A stretch of 59,996 nucleotides of DNA from the NCBI GenBank assembly GCA_031835245.1, contig JAVKOQ010000314.1:1-59996 (forward strand), given 5' to 3'. The number at the start of each line of letters is the position of its first letter. Position 1 is the first letter of the stretch. This document shows positions 51,069 through 59,996 of this stretch, one piece after another. The notes under the pieces are model-generated. The model ran no database searches. It saw only the letters and a program-made list of their open reading frames with translations, and was not told where the DNA came from. This stretch comes from Balamuthia mandrillaris (Eukaryota > Discosea > Longamoebia > Balamuthiidae). The position numbers were made by a program, and so were the translations under genes.

Positions 51069-54000
51069 CTAGCTTGCCTGAAACTTGTGGAGAAGTTCTT
51101 GCAGATTGGGCAAGGCGGTGTGGAGGGAGGGTCTGCAGTGAGGTTGGGGATGGGTGGCCTCCTCCAGCAGCTTGTTCAATGCTGGCATGCTTCTGTGGGG
51201 CAACACTCCTGTGCGCTCCATGAACACCGCCTGCATACTCCTTGCGAAACTCCACGTGTCCGCCAGGAAGGCGTCATATTCCTCCAATCCATCACAGGCA
51301 TGAACTTCAGGAGCCATGAAGCCATGCGTTCCCACGTATCTGCTGGTCAGCAATCTTGGTGGAGGCAAAGCCCGCTCTCTCTTCCTGCTTCCCTCCATCT
51401 GTTCTCTCTCTTCCTTCTTGCAGGGGATCAGCCAGACGGATGCCAAATCCAGGTCCAACAAGACCCAATGGTTGGTGTTTGGATCCCACATTATGTTTCT
51501 TGGTTTGATGTCCCTGTGGCAGATGCCCTGACTGTGGAGGTGCAGCATGGCTTGCATGATGTCCACCGCACATGCCAAGGCACATACCGCCCCGCTGGCT
51601 GGCCCCGTCGCTGCTTCTTGCATGCTCATCAGCCGGTTCTGCACCATGACAGAGGCGTATCTGCCATCTGGCAGTTGGCGTTCTGCGGAGAAGTGGAGGG
51701 TGGGCAGGTTGGGATGGGGTGTGACCCTGCGTAGCAGATCCAGTTCCTGGTTGGGCCTCTTCCTGCATTTGAGGATGACCACCTTGCCTTCTGGACCTTT
51801 GCTCACCCATGTGTTGCCTCCCTGGTTGGTTTGGTTGGAGTGTGATAGTCAGCCCAATCGATGTGTTCGCAGCTTCACTGCACAACAAGACGGGGCACCT
51901 TCGGAATCCAGCCACGGATTTCAGGCAAAAAGTCGGCCGGCAGCAGGCTTTGTGTCTGCAACGATGCTAACACTTCGGGTTGCAGCTCTGCAGAATCAGA
52001 TGAAGGAAAAGAGCAAGCATCGTGCACCTCTCCTTCGCCTCCTCGCCCTTTCTTTTCTGCCCCACCCCCTTGGCCATCTCCTTTGTCGTTGCCTGTGCCT
52101 TTGCGTGAATGTTGTTTCTTCTGCCGGTGTTCATGTCCAGTTGATCCACTATCGGATGTGTGCGAGCGCTTTCTGTCTTTTGGTGGGTTCTTGGTTGGAG
52201 TAACAGCTGCATGGTTGGGTCGGGCAGCTGGTATGTCACAAAGAACAGGCAGGTAGAACTGCAAGACAGGAGGTCCGACCCGGCGTGTTCCAATGTTGTT
52301 CCAAACCTTTTCCATGAGGTTGGCTGCTCGGCTCATCCTTTCGAAGCATTCGAATGCAGCAATCACATCCTTCACGTGGAGAATGTCCAAAGCTCCTGCC
52401 CGTTCATGCCACTCATACACAACAGAGCGGTGATCGATGTCCAACAATGGCCGCATGGCAAAGAGAAACAGCTTTGATGCAGCAGTAAGCGCCCCGAAGA
52501 CACGTAGCTCCTGCAACGCCTCGATGAACTGTTTCTCCTCGTGTGTGCTCTGTAGTAACTTGAGGATTTGCTTCTCCAGGGCTAGCCGCATGCATACCAG
52601 CAGCTTCTTGTGATCTTTGTGGTCGGTTTGCTCGTCAGCAATGGCCTCTGCCGATATCTCCACAAAAAGAAATGGAAACGTATGGCCACTGATGCCTTGA
52701 GTTAGTGGGGGCAGGAAGCTTGGGAGGACGTACCGATGACTACTATCTTGATTGAGGGTAATGGAGAGCAGCACATCTGGCCTTCGGTCTCTGTTACTCT
52801 TCGCTGACGATGCGTCACTGTGCAGGGGTAGTCCATCATAGATGGATGGATCGAGGTGGAAGGGCAGGTCTGCCGCGAACCGAAAGGCTGCACAGTGTCT
52901 CCAGTCGAACACGCGGTACCACACATGTGCTGCCCATTCTGTCTCATAACGATAGTCAAACGTGCATCCACACAGAGCTATTAGAGTATCTGACAAAATC
53001 CAATCCCAAATGTTCTTCAACATTGCTTCGTCGTTGTCGCTGGCACAAATGACCTTCTGCGAGTCCAGCATCTGCTTAACTGCCATAAAAATGGGCTGGT
53101 TTCCATAAAGTTCTGCCATGCCATTCCGCTGAAACCAAGAGGCCACATAACGAGCACGATCCTGCTCAAGAACAGCTGGCAGTATGGCTTCAAATTTGTT
53201 TTTGCGTTGCATTATCCCATGAGTTGCAAGCCATTTCAGTCTGCGGTGTCGGGGGGAGAGTGATTGCATTGCGCTCAGTCTGTTGTATCATCATGATTGT
53301 GAGTGGGAATGCACGCAACGAGCAAGTAAAGGGAGAGCAGAGAATAGCGAAGCACAAGAAGCTAGCATGATCAACAGGATGCGTACCTCAATTTTTGCAT
53401 GTAGGCATCCAGCTTTTTATGATAGAAAACTTGTGGCGAGAAGACATTAGAAATACCAATCACACAGTGCCTGAAGGGAGAGCATCACATACCTTCTGGC
53501 AGTTCTTTGTACGGCTCGTCCTCAGGCCCACCCCACTTATCAGCATGAAACATAATGAAGGCGATGCGTTTGGTAGTAGTGTTGAGGGTCACCAACGCCT
53601 CATCACAAGTCATCACGTCAACTTTCTCCGCGAATTCATGGGATTGGGAGTTGAACAGACGGTAGGCCGCTTGTGCCATATCTATTGCCTCCATATCTGT
53701 CCCGCTCTTGTCGATTCCAAGACATCCATGCGCCTTTTGTGATTGCCCTTGTTCCTCCCCTTGACCTTGTCCTTGTTCGCTTTCTTTTTCTTTCCCCTTT
53801 TTTTCTCCTGCTCCTCCTCCTCCTCCGCTTGCTACTGCTGTTCTTCCTCGTGGTGATGGCTGAGAGGTTTGTAGTCGAGAGAATATTTTATGGTGAGCCT
53901 GCTTCTCCTCCTCCGTCATGGGCCGCACAATGGTCTTTCCAGGAACGAAGTGAGGGCAATGGAGGCGGCACAACAGTTGTGACAGCGGTACCTCTCTCTT

Positions 54001-54602
54001 GCCGAACACGGCGTAGGTCTTCATTTGTTTGAACCAAACCATTACCCCATACGTGAATGTGAAGACACGACCCGCAAAGAGCGTGAGAGGTGGTTCCCCA
54101 CTGAACTCTTCTTCCTTCAGACCAGGGGAACTTTGTTGTTCTGGCTGCTTCTCTGCCCCAGCTGTGTTTGGTGCTTCACTTGGTCCAGCTTGCTCTTGTC
54201 TAACTGTCAGGTTTGGCAGAAGGAACATGCATGATCACCCTCAAGTGGTTAGCATAAGTCAGTTGGTTGTGTTGGTTGGTGGACGTTACCCGCTTCAATC
54301 AGCCGAGCCAACAGTTCTTTTTGCAGCTTCCCGCCATATGTGTTCTTTGCAAGTGGAAGTACGCCCGGAAAAAGGACATCTAAGAGTTGAGGTAACGATT
54401 GCTTCTGCCACTCCGTGGAACTGGGCATCGGCAAACTGCTCCAGTTGCGGGACGGTAGACCAGCCGCAGTAGCGGAACTTACTCTCCTTTTCTTTGTTCT
54501 TGACTGCGACGATGCGAGTTCACTTGTGCCGCCACCCTCCAGCTGCTCCTGCTCCCGCTCCTCCTCCTGCTCCATCTGCTGCTGCGGTACCTCCTCCTCC
54601 AT
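51069..54602 (-). CDS. FunK1-like protein kinase joined to a PD-(D/E)XK-like domain, 1066 residues
   Basis: Five exons in frame: 54602-54290, 54203-53493, 53429-53387, 53279-51899, 51821-51069. Residues about 1-340 hold Glu/Gln-rich linkers around SLPQLLDVLFPGVLPLAKNT, GRVFTFTYGVMVWFKQMKTY and VDVMTCDEALVTLNTTTKRI. About 360-640 is an alpha/beta domain with NRDRRPDVLLSI (about 520), FPFLFVEISAEA (about 561) and DHKDHKKLLVCM. The spacing follows the PD ... E-x-K core of nuclease-fold domains, but the usual Lys is Ser. A His/Lys/Gly-rich linker leads to a kinase domain (about 815-1060): GGNTWVSKGPEGKVVILKC, catalytic HRDIKPRN (about 919), VLLDLDLASVW in place of DFG, and GTHGFMAPEV. The D-x-D variant and the upstream domain are typical of FunK1/Crinkler-type proteins of fungi, oomycetes and amoebae. 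It looks whole; its role is unknown. Confidence 0.75.
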
Positions 54603-54876
54603 CCTGTTCGCTACGTTGTTTTTGTGATTTCGATGATGTGTGTGTGTGTTTCATTCAAGAAGGGGAGGGGAAGAGACGCCGAAAAAAATTGGCGCCTTTT
54701 TTTATAAAAAGACATAAAAAGGGAAATTGAAAGAGCAAGGGGGGGGGGGCAACAACTACAGAAGTGAGAGGCTTGGATCGAGCAAGGGCAGGCATTGTCC
54801 GGCGGTGAAGGAGGTGACAATTGTGATGGGCTGGAGCAGTTATAAACACTGATGGTGAGAGTGGGTGAGGAGGTGT
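54603..54876. other. Promoter region of the FunK1-like gene
   Basis: 274 bases: a GT run (54638-54651), a GGGG stretch and the 3' flank of the Hsp20 gene. No gene seen. Confidence 0.45.
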
Positions 54877-55491
54877 TCAGGGCTCGTCATGCGTCTTGTC
54901 GGGGGGCAACTGGTCTTCGGTGGCCTTGGGGACGCTCACAATGAGGCCACCCTCGTGCAGCACGGCTCTCGCCTTTTGGGGATCGCACTCTGGCGGCAGT
55001 TCGAACTTGTGAGTAAACCCCCTCGTGTCTTTGGTGGGTTGCTTGACGTCTCCAGCGACACCCGCTGAAGCAGCAGCTGCCTGTTCCTCTACCTTTTCTA
55101 GGGGCGGTTGAACGCTGATGGTCAGGTTTTGCCCTTGCACGCTCACTTGGACTGCCTCGGAGGGTATCCGCTGCCCACGAAAGGAGGTCCTGAAGAGGAG
55201 CTCTTGCTCGGACTCATGAGTCTCCGTGATGGGCTGCTGGAGGTAAGGATGGGAGGGCCTGAAAAGGCTTCCATAGCCAAAGGGCTGCCGCATGAGCCAG
55301 CGGCTGAAGACGGCGTGGTGAGAGGGTTCCCCCGCCTTGGTGGCCTCTTCGATTTGCTCCACCGGCACGTTCCATTCCTCTTGGAATGAGGTGCTGGCCA
55401 AGGACCTCCGTGCCCCTCCTGCGGTTTTCCATGAGCGCACAGCTGCGGTTGCAGCTGGTTGGTGGCGGTTGCGAAGGGTGCGAGGCCACAT
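54877..55491 (-). CDS. Small heat-shock protein (Hsp20/alpha-crystallin), likely mitochondrial, 204 residues
   Basis: ATP-independent holdase chaperone. The ATG at 55491 opens an Arg/Ala/Ser-rich, acid-free leader (MWPRTLRNRHQPAATAAVRS) that looks like a mitochondrial presequence. Next come a Trp/Arg/Pro-rich N-arm (FSRWLMRQPFGYGSLFRPSH) and an alpha-crystallin domain (about residues 100-190): FRTSFRGQRIPSEAVQVSVQ, GQNLTISVQPPLE, TRGFTHKFELPPECDPQKAR and AVLHEGGLIVSVPKA. The last carries the A-x-L-x-x-G-L-L/I-x-V signature in slightly altered form. A 20-residue Ala/Val/Gln insert interrupts the domain before the TRGFTHKF strand. Single exon. An in-frame upstream ATG at 55722 would add a long hydrophobic extension and is less likely. 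No clear heat-shock element was seen. Confidence 0.8.
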   Translation of the reverse strand: MWPRTLRNRHQPAATAAVRSWKTAGGARRSLASTSFQEEWNVPVEQIEEATKAGEPSHHAVFSRWLMRQPFGYGSLFRPSHPYLQQPITETHESEQELLFRTSFRGQRIPSEAVQVSVQGQNLTISVQPPLEKVEEQAAAASAGVAGDVKQPTKDTRGFTHKFELPPECDPQKARAVLHEGGLIVSVPKATEDQLPPDKTHDEP

Positions 55492-55801
55492 GATTCCTTT
55501 ATTAATACTTCTAAATGGCTGCTGGTGAACTTGGCTTTCCTTCGAGCTGCAGCAAGTGAAAGGCGGGGAGAGGGCGCTAATTAAAACGTCTTCCTCTTTA
55601 TTCAGAAAATTATATAGGAGCGGTCCTCCAAGGATGGGTGACAGGAGCAGCAGCGGCGACGTGTAGGAGGGCTTGGTCAAGGGGAGCAGCAGCAAGAAGG
55701 GGGGCCAACAGGTCATTCTCATTCGTTGTTGAAGAGGCGTGTTTCCACCAGTTCTCGCTCGGTTGCCTTCCGAATTTCCATAAGGAAGCGCCCCTCATAA
55801 A

Positions 55802-55809
55802 TGTCGACA
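55802..55809. promoter_or_regulatory. TGTCGACA palindrome, copy 7
   Basis: 187 bases upstream of the NAK-kinase ATG at 55996 (plus) and 311 bases upstream of the Hsp20 ATG at 55491 (minus), in the divergent gap. Confidence 0.5.
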
Positions 55810-55995
55810 ATAATAAGGCTTTCCTTTTTAATCCATCACAAAACAAAATTAGAAAAAAAAAAGAAAAAGAAAAAAAAATTTCTTTTGGGGTTTTATTTAT
55901 TTTTTTGGGTCTTCCCTTCCTTTCCTTCCTTTTGGGCTGGCTGCTCTCTTCCTGTCCATCTTCCTTTTTCCCCCTGCTGCTGCTTCTCCGCCGCA

Positions 55996-58743
55996 ATGCA
56001 CAAACTAGCTTCCGGTCTGAACAGCCTGCGTGGCGGGCTGGAAAACTTGAGCCTGGGGGGCTCCCCTGGTGGCGGCGCAGGGGGGGGAGGCGGCGGTGGT
56101 GGTCCTTCTTTTGGTGGAGGAGGCGGTAGCTCCAACATCGAGGCCGGCACCATTTTTGCGGTGGAAGGACGTTCCTACCGTGTTGTGAAAAGGCTTGCCG
56201 AGGGTACGTTTGCAAAACTAGAAAGATTATTTTTATATATTTTTGCTAAGTGGGAAAACGACATTTTGCCCCTATTTGAAAACAAACAAAAAGGGGGGTT
56301 CGCCTTTGTGTTTTTGGTGCAGGAGATATCTACGGGGCAGCCCTTTGCGCTGAAACGCATCATGGTGCAAGACCAAGAGCACCTTAAAATTGTGAACAAC
56401 GAGATTAGCCTGCTGGTAAAGTATTGCTCAAAAGTGTTACCTTTACGTGTTTGTTTGTGTTTCTCCTTAACGATTCCAATATATCCCTTCTTTTACAATA
56501 AAACCAACAACACAAATGAACAGAGAAAGTATGGCGGTCCCGATAAGCCCGTTATTGGTCTGTTTGGCTCCTCCACCATCCAGAGGGACAGGTTTGGCAC
56601 GGAGACCGTGCTCGTGACGGAATACTGCGAGAACGGCAGCCTTTTGGATCTGATGCTGCGGCGCATCCAAACCAAGCTTCGGGAGGACGAAATTTTTGCC
56701 ATCTTTACCAAAGTATGCGAGGCTGTGCATTACCTTCACAGCCAGGACCCTCCCGTTGCGCACCGCGATCTCAAGGCAGGATTCTCTCCCTTTTCTCTCA
56801 TTCCTTCTGTCCTCCTTCCTTTCTCTTTTCTTTTTATCCTTTCTCCAACTGTTGTGGCTGCTTGTTGGCGCTAACATGCCACGGATAAAAGGTGGAGAAC
56901 GTGTTGATGCACAGGAACGGCATGCTAAAGTTGGGCGACTTCGGAAGTGCCACCACCCGCACGTACCTTCCCAAGGCCGAAAGGGATAGGGCAGAGGCTG
57001 ATGAGGACATTCAAAAAAATACCACCCTCTTCTACCGGTCTCCTGAAATGGTGGATTTGTACAAAGGAGAGTTGATAAACGAAAAATGTGACATCTGGGT
57101 ATGCAGCTTTCCTATCCACATACATACCACAACACGAAAAGAGAATTTCTTTTCTGACCCATTTTCTTCATAGGCACTAGGCTGTTTATTGTTTAAACTC
57201 GCTTTTTATGTTGACGCTTTTGACGGTGCATTGGGTATATTGAACTGTAGTTATAGGGTACCTGAACCATGTCCTTATTCTAGCAAGCTCACAGCATTCA
57301 TCGGTACGCTATTTATTTTTTCTTCGACTTGTGACGAACTTTTCCGACGAACTTTTCCTTCTTTGCCGTCGTTTCTATCGCTTTTTTTTCCTTTCAATTC
57401 GTCTCCTCTTTCCGATTAGCCTATACCAATTTTACATAAGTTTTATTTCGTGGTTTCCACGACCTTACCTAAAACTTATGGTCGGAGGTATGGCAGAAAA
57501 AATGTTGCACAATTGTAGCTGCTATACTGGTGGATACGTAGAGTTTGTACTTATGTCAGTACTACGCAGCTCTTGTCACCTTTATTTGCACACTTTTTTT
57601 CACTTGATTATGGTTTATTGCTTGCTGACCATCATCCTTGACAGCTTATTTGCTGGATGAGGACCCCTATAAGCGTCCTGATATATACTCAGTGCTAAAG
57701 CGTTTGGGTGTTAGTGTACAACGTCCTAAGCACGCTCAAAAACGATCAAAACCCGATCTAAAATCTTCTAGAGATGGCTCCAGGTTTGTTTGTTTTCCTT
57801 TCCAGAATGCCTGTAAAACACCAACAATTTCTTCTGTAGGAGTGACTCAAAGCGACAAACAAGCAGTGGTCAAAAGAAATCAGGTAGCCATGGTAGTAGG
57901 GGTAGCCGTTCTCGCGGAAGCCCACCACCATCCAGCCAAGCTGAAAAAAAAGAAAGCAATGTGGCAACAGTCGGCGGTATGGCCGTTGGTGGAGACTTAT
58001 TCTCCATGTTGGATTGGCACTCGAATACGGACTCATCTCCAACAATTAGCAGTAGCGTGCACGCTGTCACTGCCTCCCCAAGGAACTCACCTAACCAGCA
58101 CAGTTCACAGAGCCAATTCGTTGATAATGAATGGTCCCCGTTTTCCTCTTCCCCCACCCCGCCAAGCAGCAACCAAACGGCCGATAGTTTCTTTCTGGAC
58201 ACCCTTCAGGTGGCCACCAGCTTGAGCCGTCCCTCTTCAGCTCCACCAACCTCTAATACGATTAACCATGATTTGTTCGACCTCTTAGGCCCAACTTCTG
58301 CTACCAACACTCCTGCACATGCCTCCTTGGCTAAGTCCACCACTACTACTAGCTCTCCACTTTCTTACGGCCAGGCTTCGGCTTATCCAGTATCTTTTTC
58401 ACTCCTAGAGTCCTCTTCCCATCATCACCAACCGTTAACACCGCCCTCATCATTGCAAGGATCAGCTTGGCACTCTGATCCTATGCATCGCTCACGAAGC
58501 GGCGGAGACCTTTACCAGCAAGGTCTTTACCACTCACAAAATCCTTCTTTCAACGGCTATGATCATCACTCTCATCCTACAACAACTAGCTGGGCTACCC
58601 CTTCTTCCTCCTCCAGTTCTCAAAGACACCTCTCTCCGCCCTCCATGCAACCACAGCAGGCCAAACGCCAAAGTGATCCATTTGCTGACCTTTTGTCGTC
58701 CTCTAACTTTTCTTCTTCTCGAAATGCATCCCAGCGCCCCTAA
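55996..58743 (+). CDS. Numb-associated kinase (NAK) family Ser/Thr kinase, AAK1/GAK/BIKE-like
   Basis: Kinase that phosphorylates clathrin adaptors during endocytosis. The ATG at 55996 is followed by a Gly-rich leader. The kinase domain starts SYRVVKRLAEG and, after an intron, GFAFVFLVQEISTGQPFALK, the NAK glycine loop. Next come TEYCENGSLLDLMLRRIQTK, VHYLHSQDPPVAHRDLK, VENVLMHRNGMLKLGDFGSA (DFG intact), the NAK signature YRSPEMVDLYKGELINEKCD, and DIWALGCLLFKLAFYVDAF. The domain ends with AYLLDEDPYKRPDIYSVLKR after a 345-base intron (about 57304-57645) that has no CT run. The C-terminal 330 residues are Ser/Pro/His-rich and carry endocytic short motifs: DLFSMLDW, DLFDLLGP, and DPFADLL, which fits the AP-2 alpha-ear DPF box. 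About eight exons. Confidence 0.9.
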
Positions 58744-58892
58744 GAGGGAAAGAGAGGCTTTTTGCAAAACGAAAAAAATGCTGCTTGTTTTTTGTTCATC
58801 TTTTCTGAGACTCATTCTCGACAACGTAGCTTTATTTTGCAATCTCTCTTCTCACATTTTTTGCAGGTCAACATCGCCCAATTGGTCGGCGT

Positions 58893-59996
58893 TCAAAATA
58901 GTTTCTTGACAACAGCTTTGTGCGCCATTGTGACATCGTTGGGCATTGTCACCACCACAGAGTTGTCGGCTCCATACCTGAATTGATCAGCAACGATGGT
59001 GTCTTGGTATCGCTTAATTTGGTATTCGTCAAGTTTGTTCTGATGGATGAAAAGTCACACCAGTCAGTAAAGGTGTTTTGGAAATAGAAGGGAAATATTT
59101 CACTCACCTGTTTAACTTTACGGAAGTTCCAGGTTATGATGTAAGGACCAGTGGAGGTTACAATGGAGCGCTCCGTGTCCTGTCCAATGTTGAAGCGAGC
59201 AGGAGTGAAGCGGACATGGCCCTGCATTTGCTCTATATGTTCTCGCTTCAGCTGCAGACGGCGAGGCACAGGCTGCAAAAGTAGAGTATTGCACTTAGTC
59301 AGTGAATGTGACACCTTTCTTACCAAATTGGAAGGATAATAAAGCACCTTTTCTTTGCCCATGCTTGTCTCAAAGCCAGTGGTGCCACCTGACAAGACCG
59401 TAGGCACCACCAACAAATAAGTAGGGCAGGTAGCCAAGACCCAATGTCCGTCGGCTGTCACATCGATACCAATAATAGGATCTGTTCTCATCAATGTGTC
59501 AGGATATCGGTTAAAAGGAATACAAAGCAAGGGAGAGCAGGCAAAAGCATACCACCGAATCCAGGCAACTCTGTCTTAGCTCTAGGTTTTCTGTCTAATG
59601 GGTCCGCTATATCTCTGTTCAATGTTTTCTGACTGAAAAGACGTATCTGGCCTTTAGCACTACCGATAGCCAGTTGTCCTTTGTTTTGAGAACCCCAAGA
59701 TAAACAATGAAATTTCTACCAAGACAGTCGCCAAGTTAACCCTTATTACTTACCTGCTTCTGTAGAGGCTGCACAACTCAGTTGTGGCCCTTGATTTCTA
59801 CCAACTCGAGCACCATACATCAAGCTGAGACAAAACGTTAGTGTGCTATCCGACTATCAGATATCTCTTACACATTAAACACAAGTACCTTCTGGTATCA
59901 ACCTGTTTGTATTTCGGTAGACGAGGATCGACTTTAAAGAACCCGTGCTGATTAACGGCAAGCAGAGTTTGTGATGGAGTCATCTGAGCATATTTT
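58893..59996 (-). CDS. VID27-like protein, C-terminal part (runs off the window)
   Basis: WD/propeller-like protein of the VID27 family, known in yeast from vacuolar import and degradation and conserved in plants and amoebae. Visible exons, reading down from 59996: FKVDPRLPKYKQVDTR, SLMYGARVGRNQGPQLSCAA, GQLAIGSAKGQIRLFSQKTL, RKPRAKTELPGFG, DPIIGIDVTADGHWVLATCP then TYLLVVPT, GHVRFTPARFNIGQDTERSI then VTSTGPYIITWNFRKVKQ, and lastly NKLDEYQIKRYQDTIVADQF then RYGADNSVVVTMPNDV. The ATADGHW-CPTYLL and STGPYIITWNF blocks are family hallmarks. The stop is at 58893; the N-terminal PH-like half lies beyond the window. Confidence 0.88.

Noticed and set aside
55492-55722. Hydrophobic N-terminal extension of the Hsp20 gene from the ATG at 55722
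   Set aside because: The extension is low-complexity and would hide a good presequence starting at 55491.

Overview
This is a nuclear window from a eukaryotic microbe with a compact, intron-rich genome. Most introns are about 60-350 bases with GT-AG borders. Genes lie on both strands, a few hundred bases apart. I found no organelle genes, rRNA, tRNA, CRISPR array, bacterial operon or recognisable transposase. The gene set (CRT-like transporter, golgin-84, VID27, DTWD1, SEL1L, a TOM22-like subunit, mahogunin-type RING ligase, profilin, short oxysterol-binding protein, CENP-C, an NAK-family kinase, BTB/C1q-like and FunK1-like proteins) fits a free-living amoebozoan. A Balamuthia/Acanthamoeba-type amoeba is my best guess. 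That is inference from gene content and style, not a sequence match.

Layout. 0.1-9.3 kb: an acidic hypothetical protein, a CRT-like transporter, a BTB/C1q-like protein, an intronless hypothetical and a DEP-SH3 protein. 9.9-23.6 kb: a gamma-tubulin complex (GCP) subunit, an SDR oxidoreductase sharing a 193-base bidirectional promoter with it, a chorein/bridge-like lipid-transfer protein and a SEL1L/HRD3-type ERAD adaptor. 24-33 kb: CENP-C, TOM22-like, a mahogunin-type RING E3, a possible small gene, an oxysterol-binding protein and profilin. 33.7-37.8 kb: a gene-poor stretch with a broken F-box/ankyrin gene, a small CaaX-ending protein, degenerate coding fragments and a perfect 22-bp hairpin. 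37.8-50.7 kb: golgin-84, a protein with a fungal-type transcription-factor middle domain, DTWD1, a SAP-domain protein and a C2-BAR-C2-polyproline protein. 51-60 kb: a FunK1-like kinase joined to a nuclease-fold-like domain, a mitochondrial-looking Hsp20, an NAK-family kinase, and the 3' part of VID27, which runs off the window.

Neighbours have mixed jobs and do not form one pathway, although membrane traffic and lipid transfer recur: golgin-84, chorein protein, ORP, C2-BAR-C2, NAK kinase, SEL1L.

Sequence-level signals. (1) The 8-base palindrome TGTCGACA occurs seven times where about one is expected; every copy is non-coding and near a predicted gene start, a strong promoter-element candidate. 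(2) Introns carry long CT dinucleotide runs, nearly always pyrimidine on the sense strand. (3) CENP-C keeps its N-terminal and CENP-C motifs but has no room for the cupin domain. (4) Two large multidomain proteins have unusual architectures.

Gene models were spliced by eye. Exon edges given to the base were checked for frame; those described as approximate were not.
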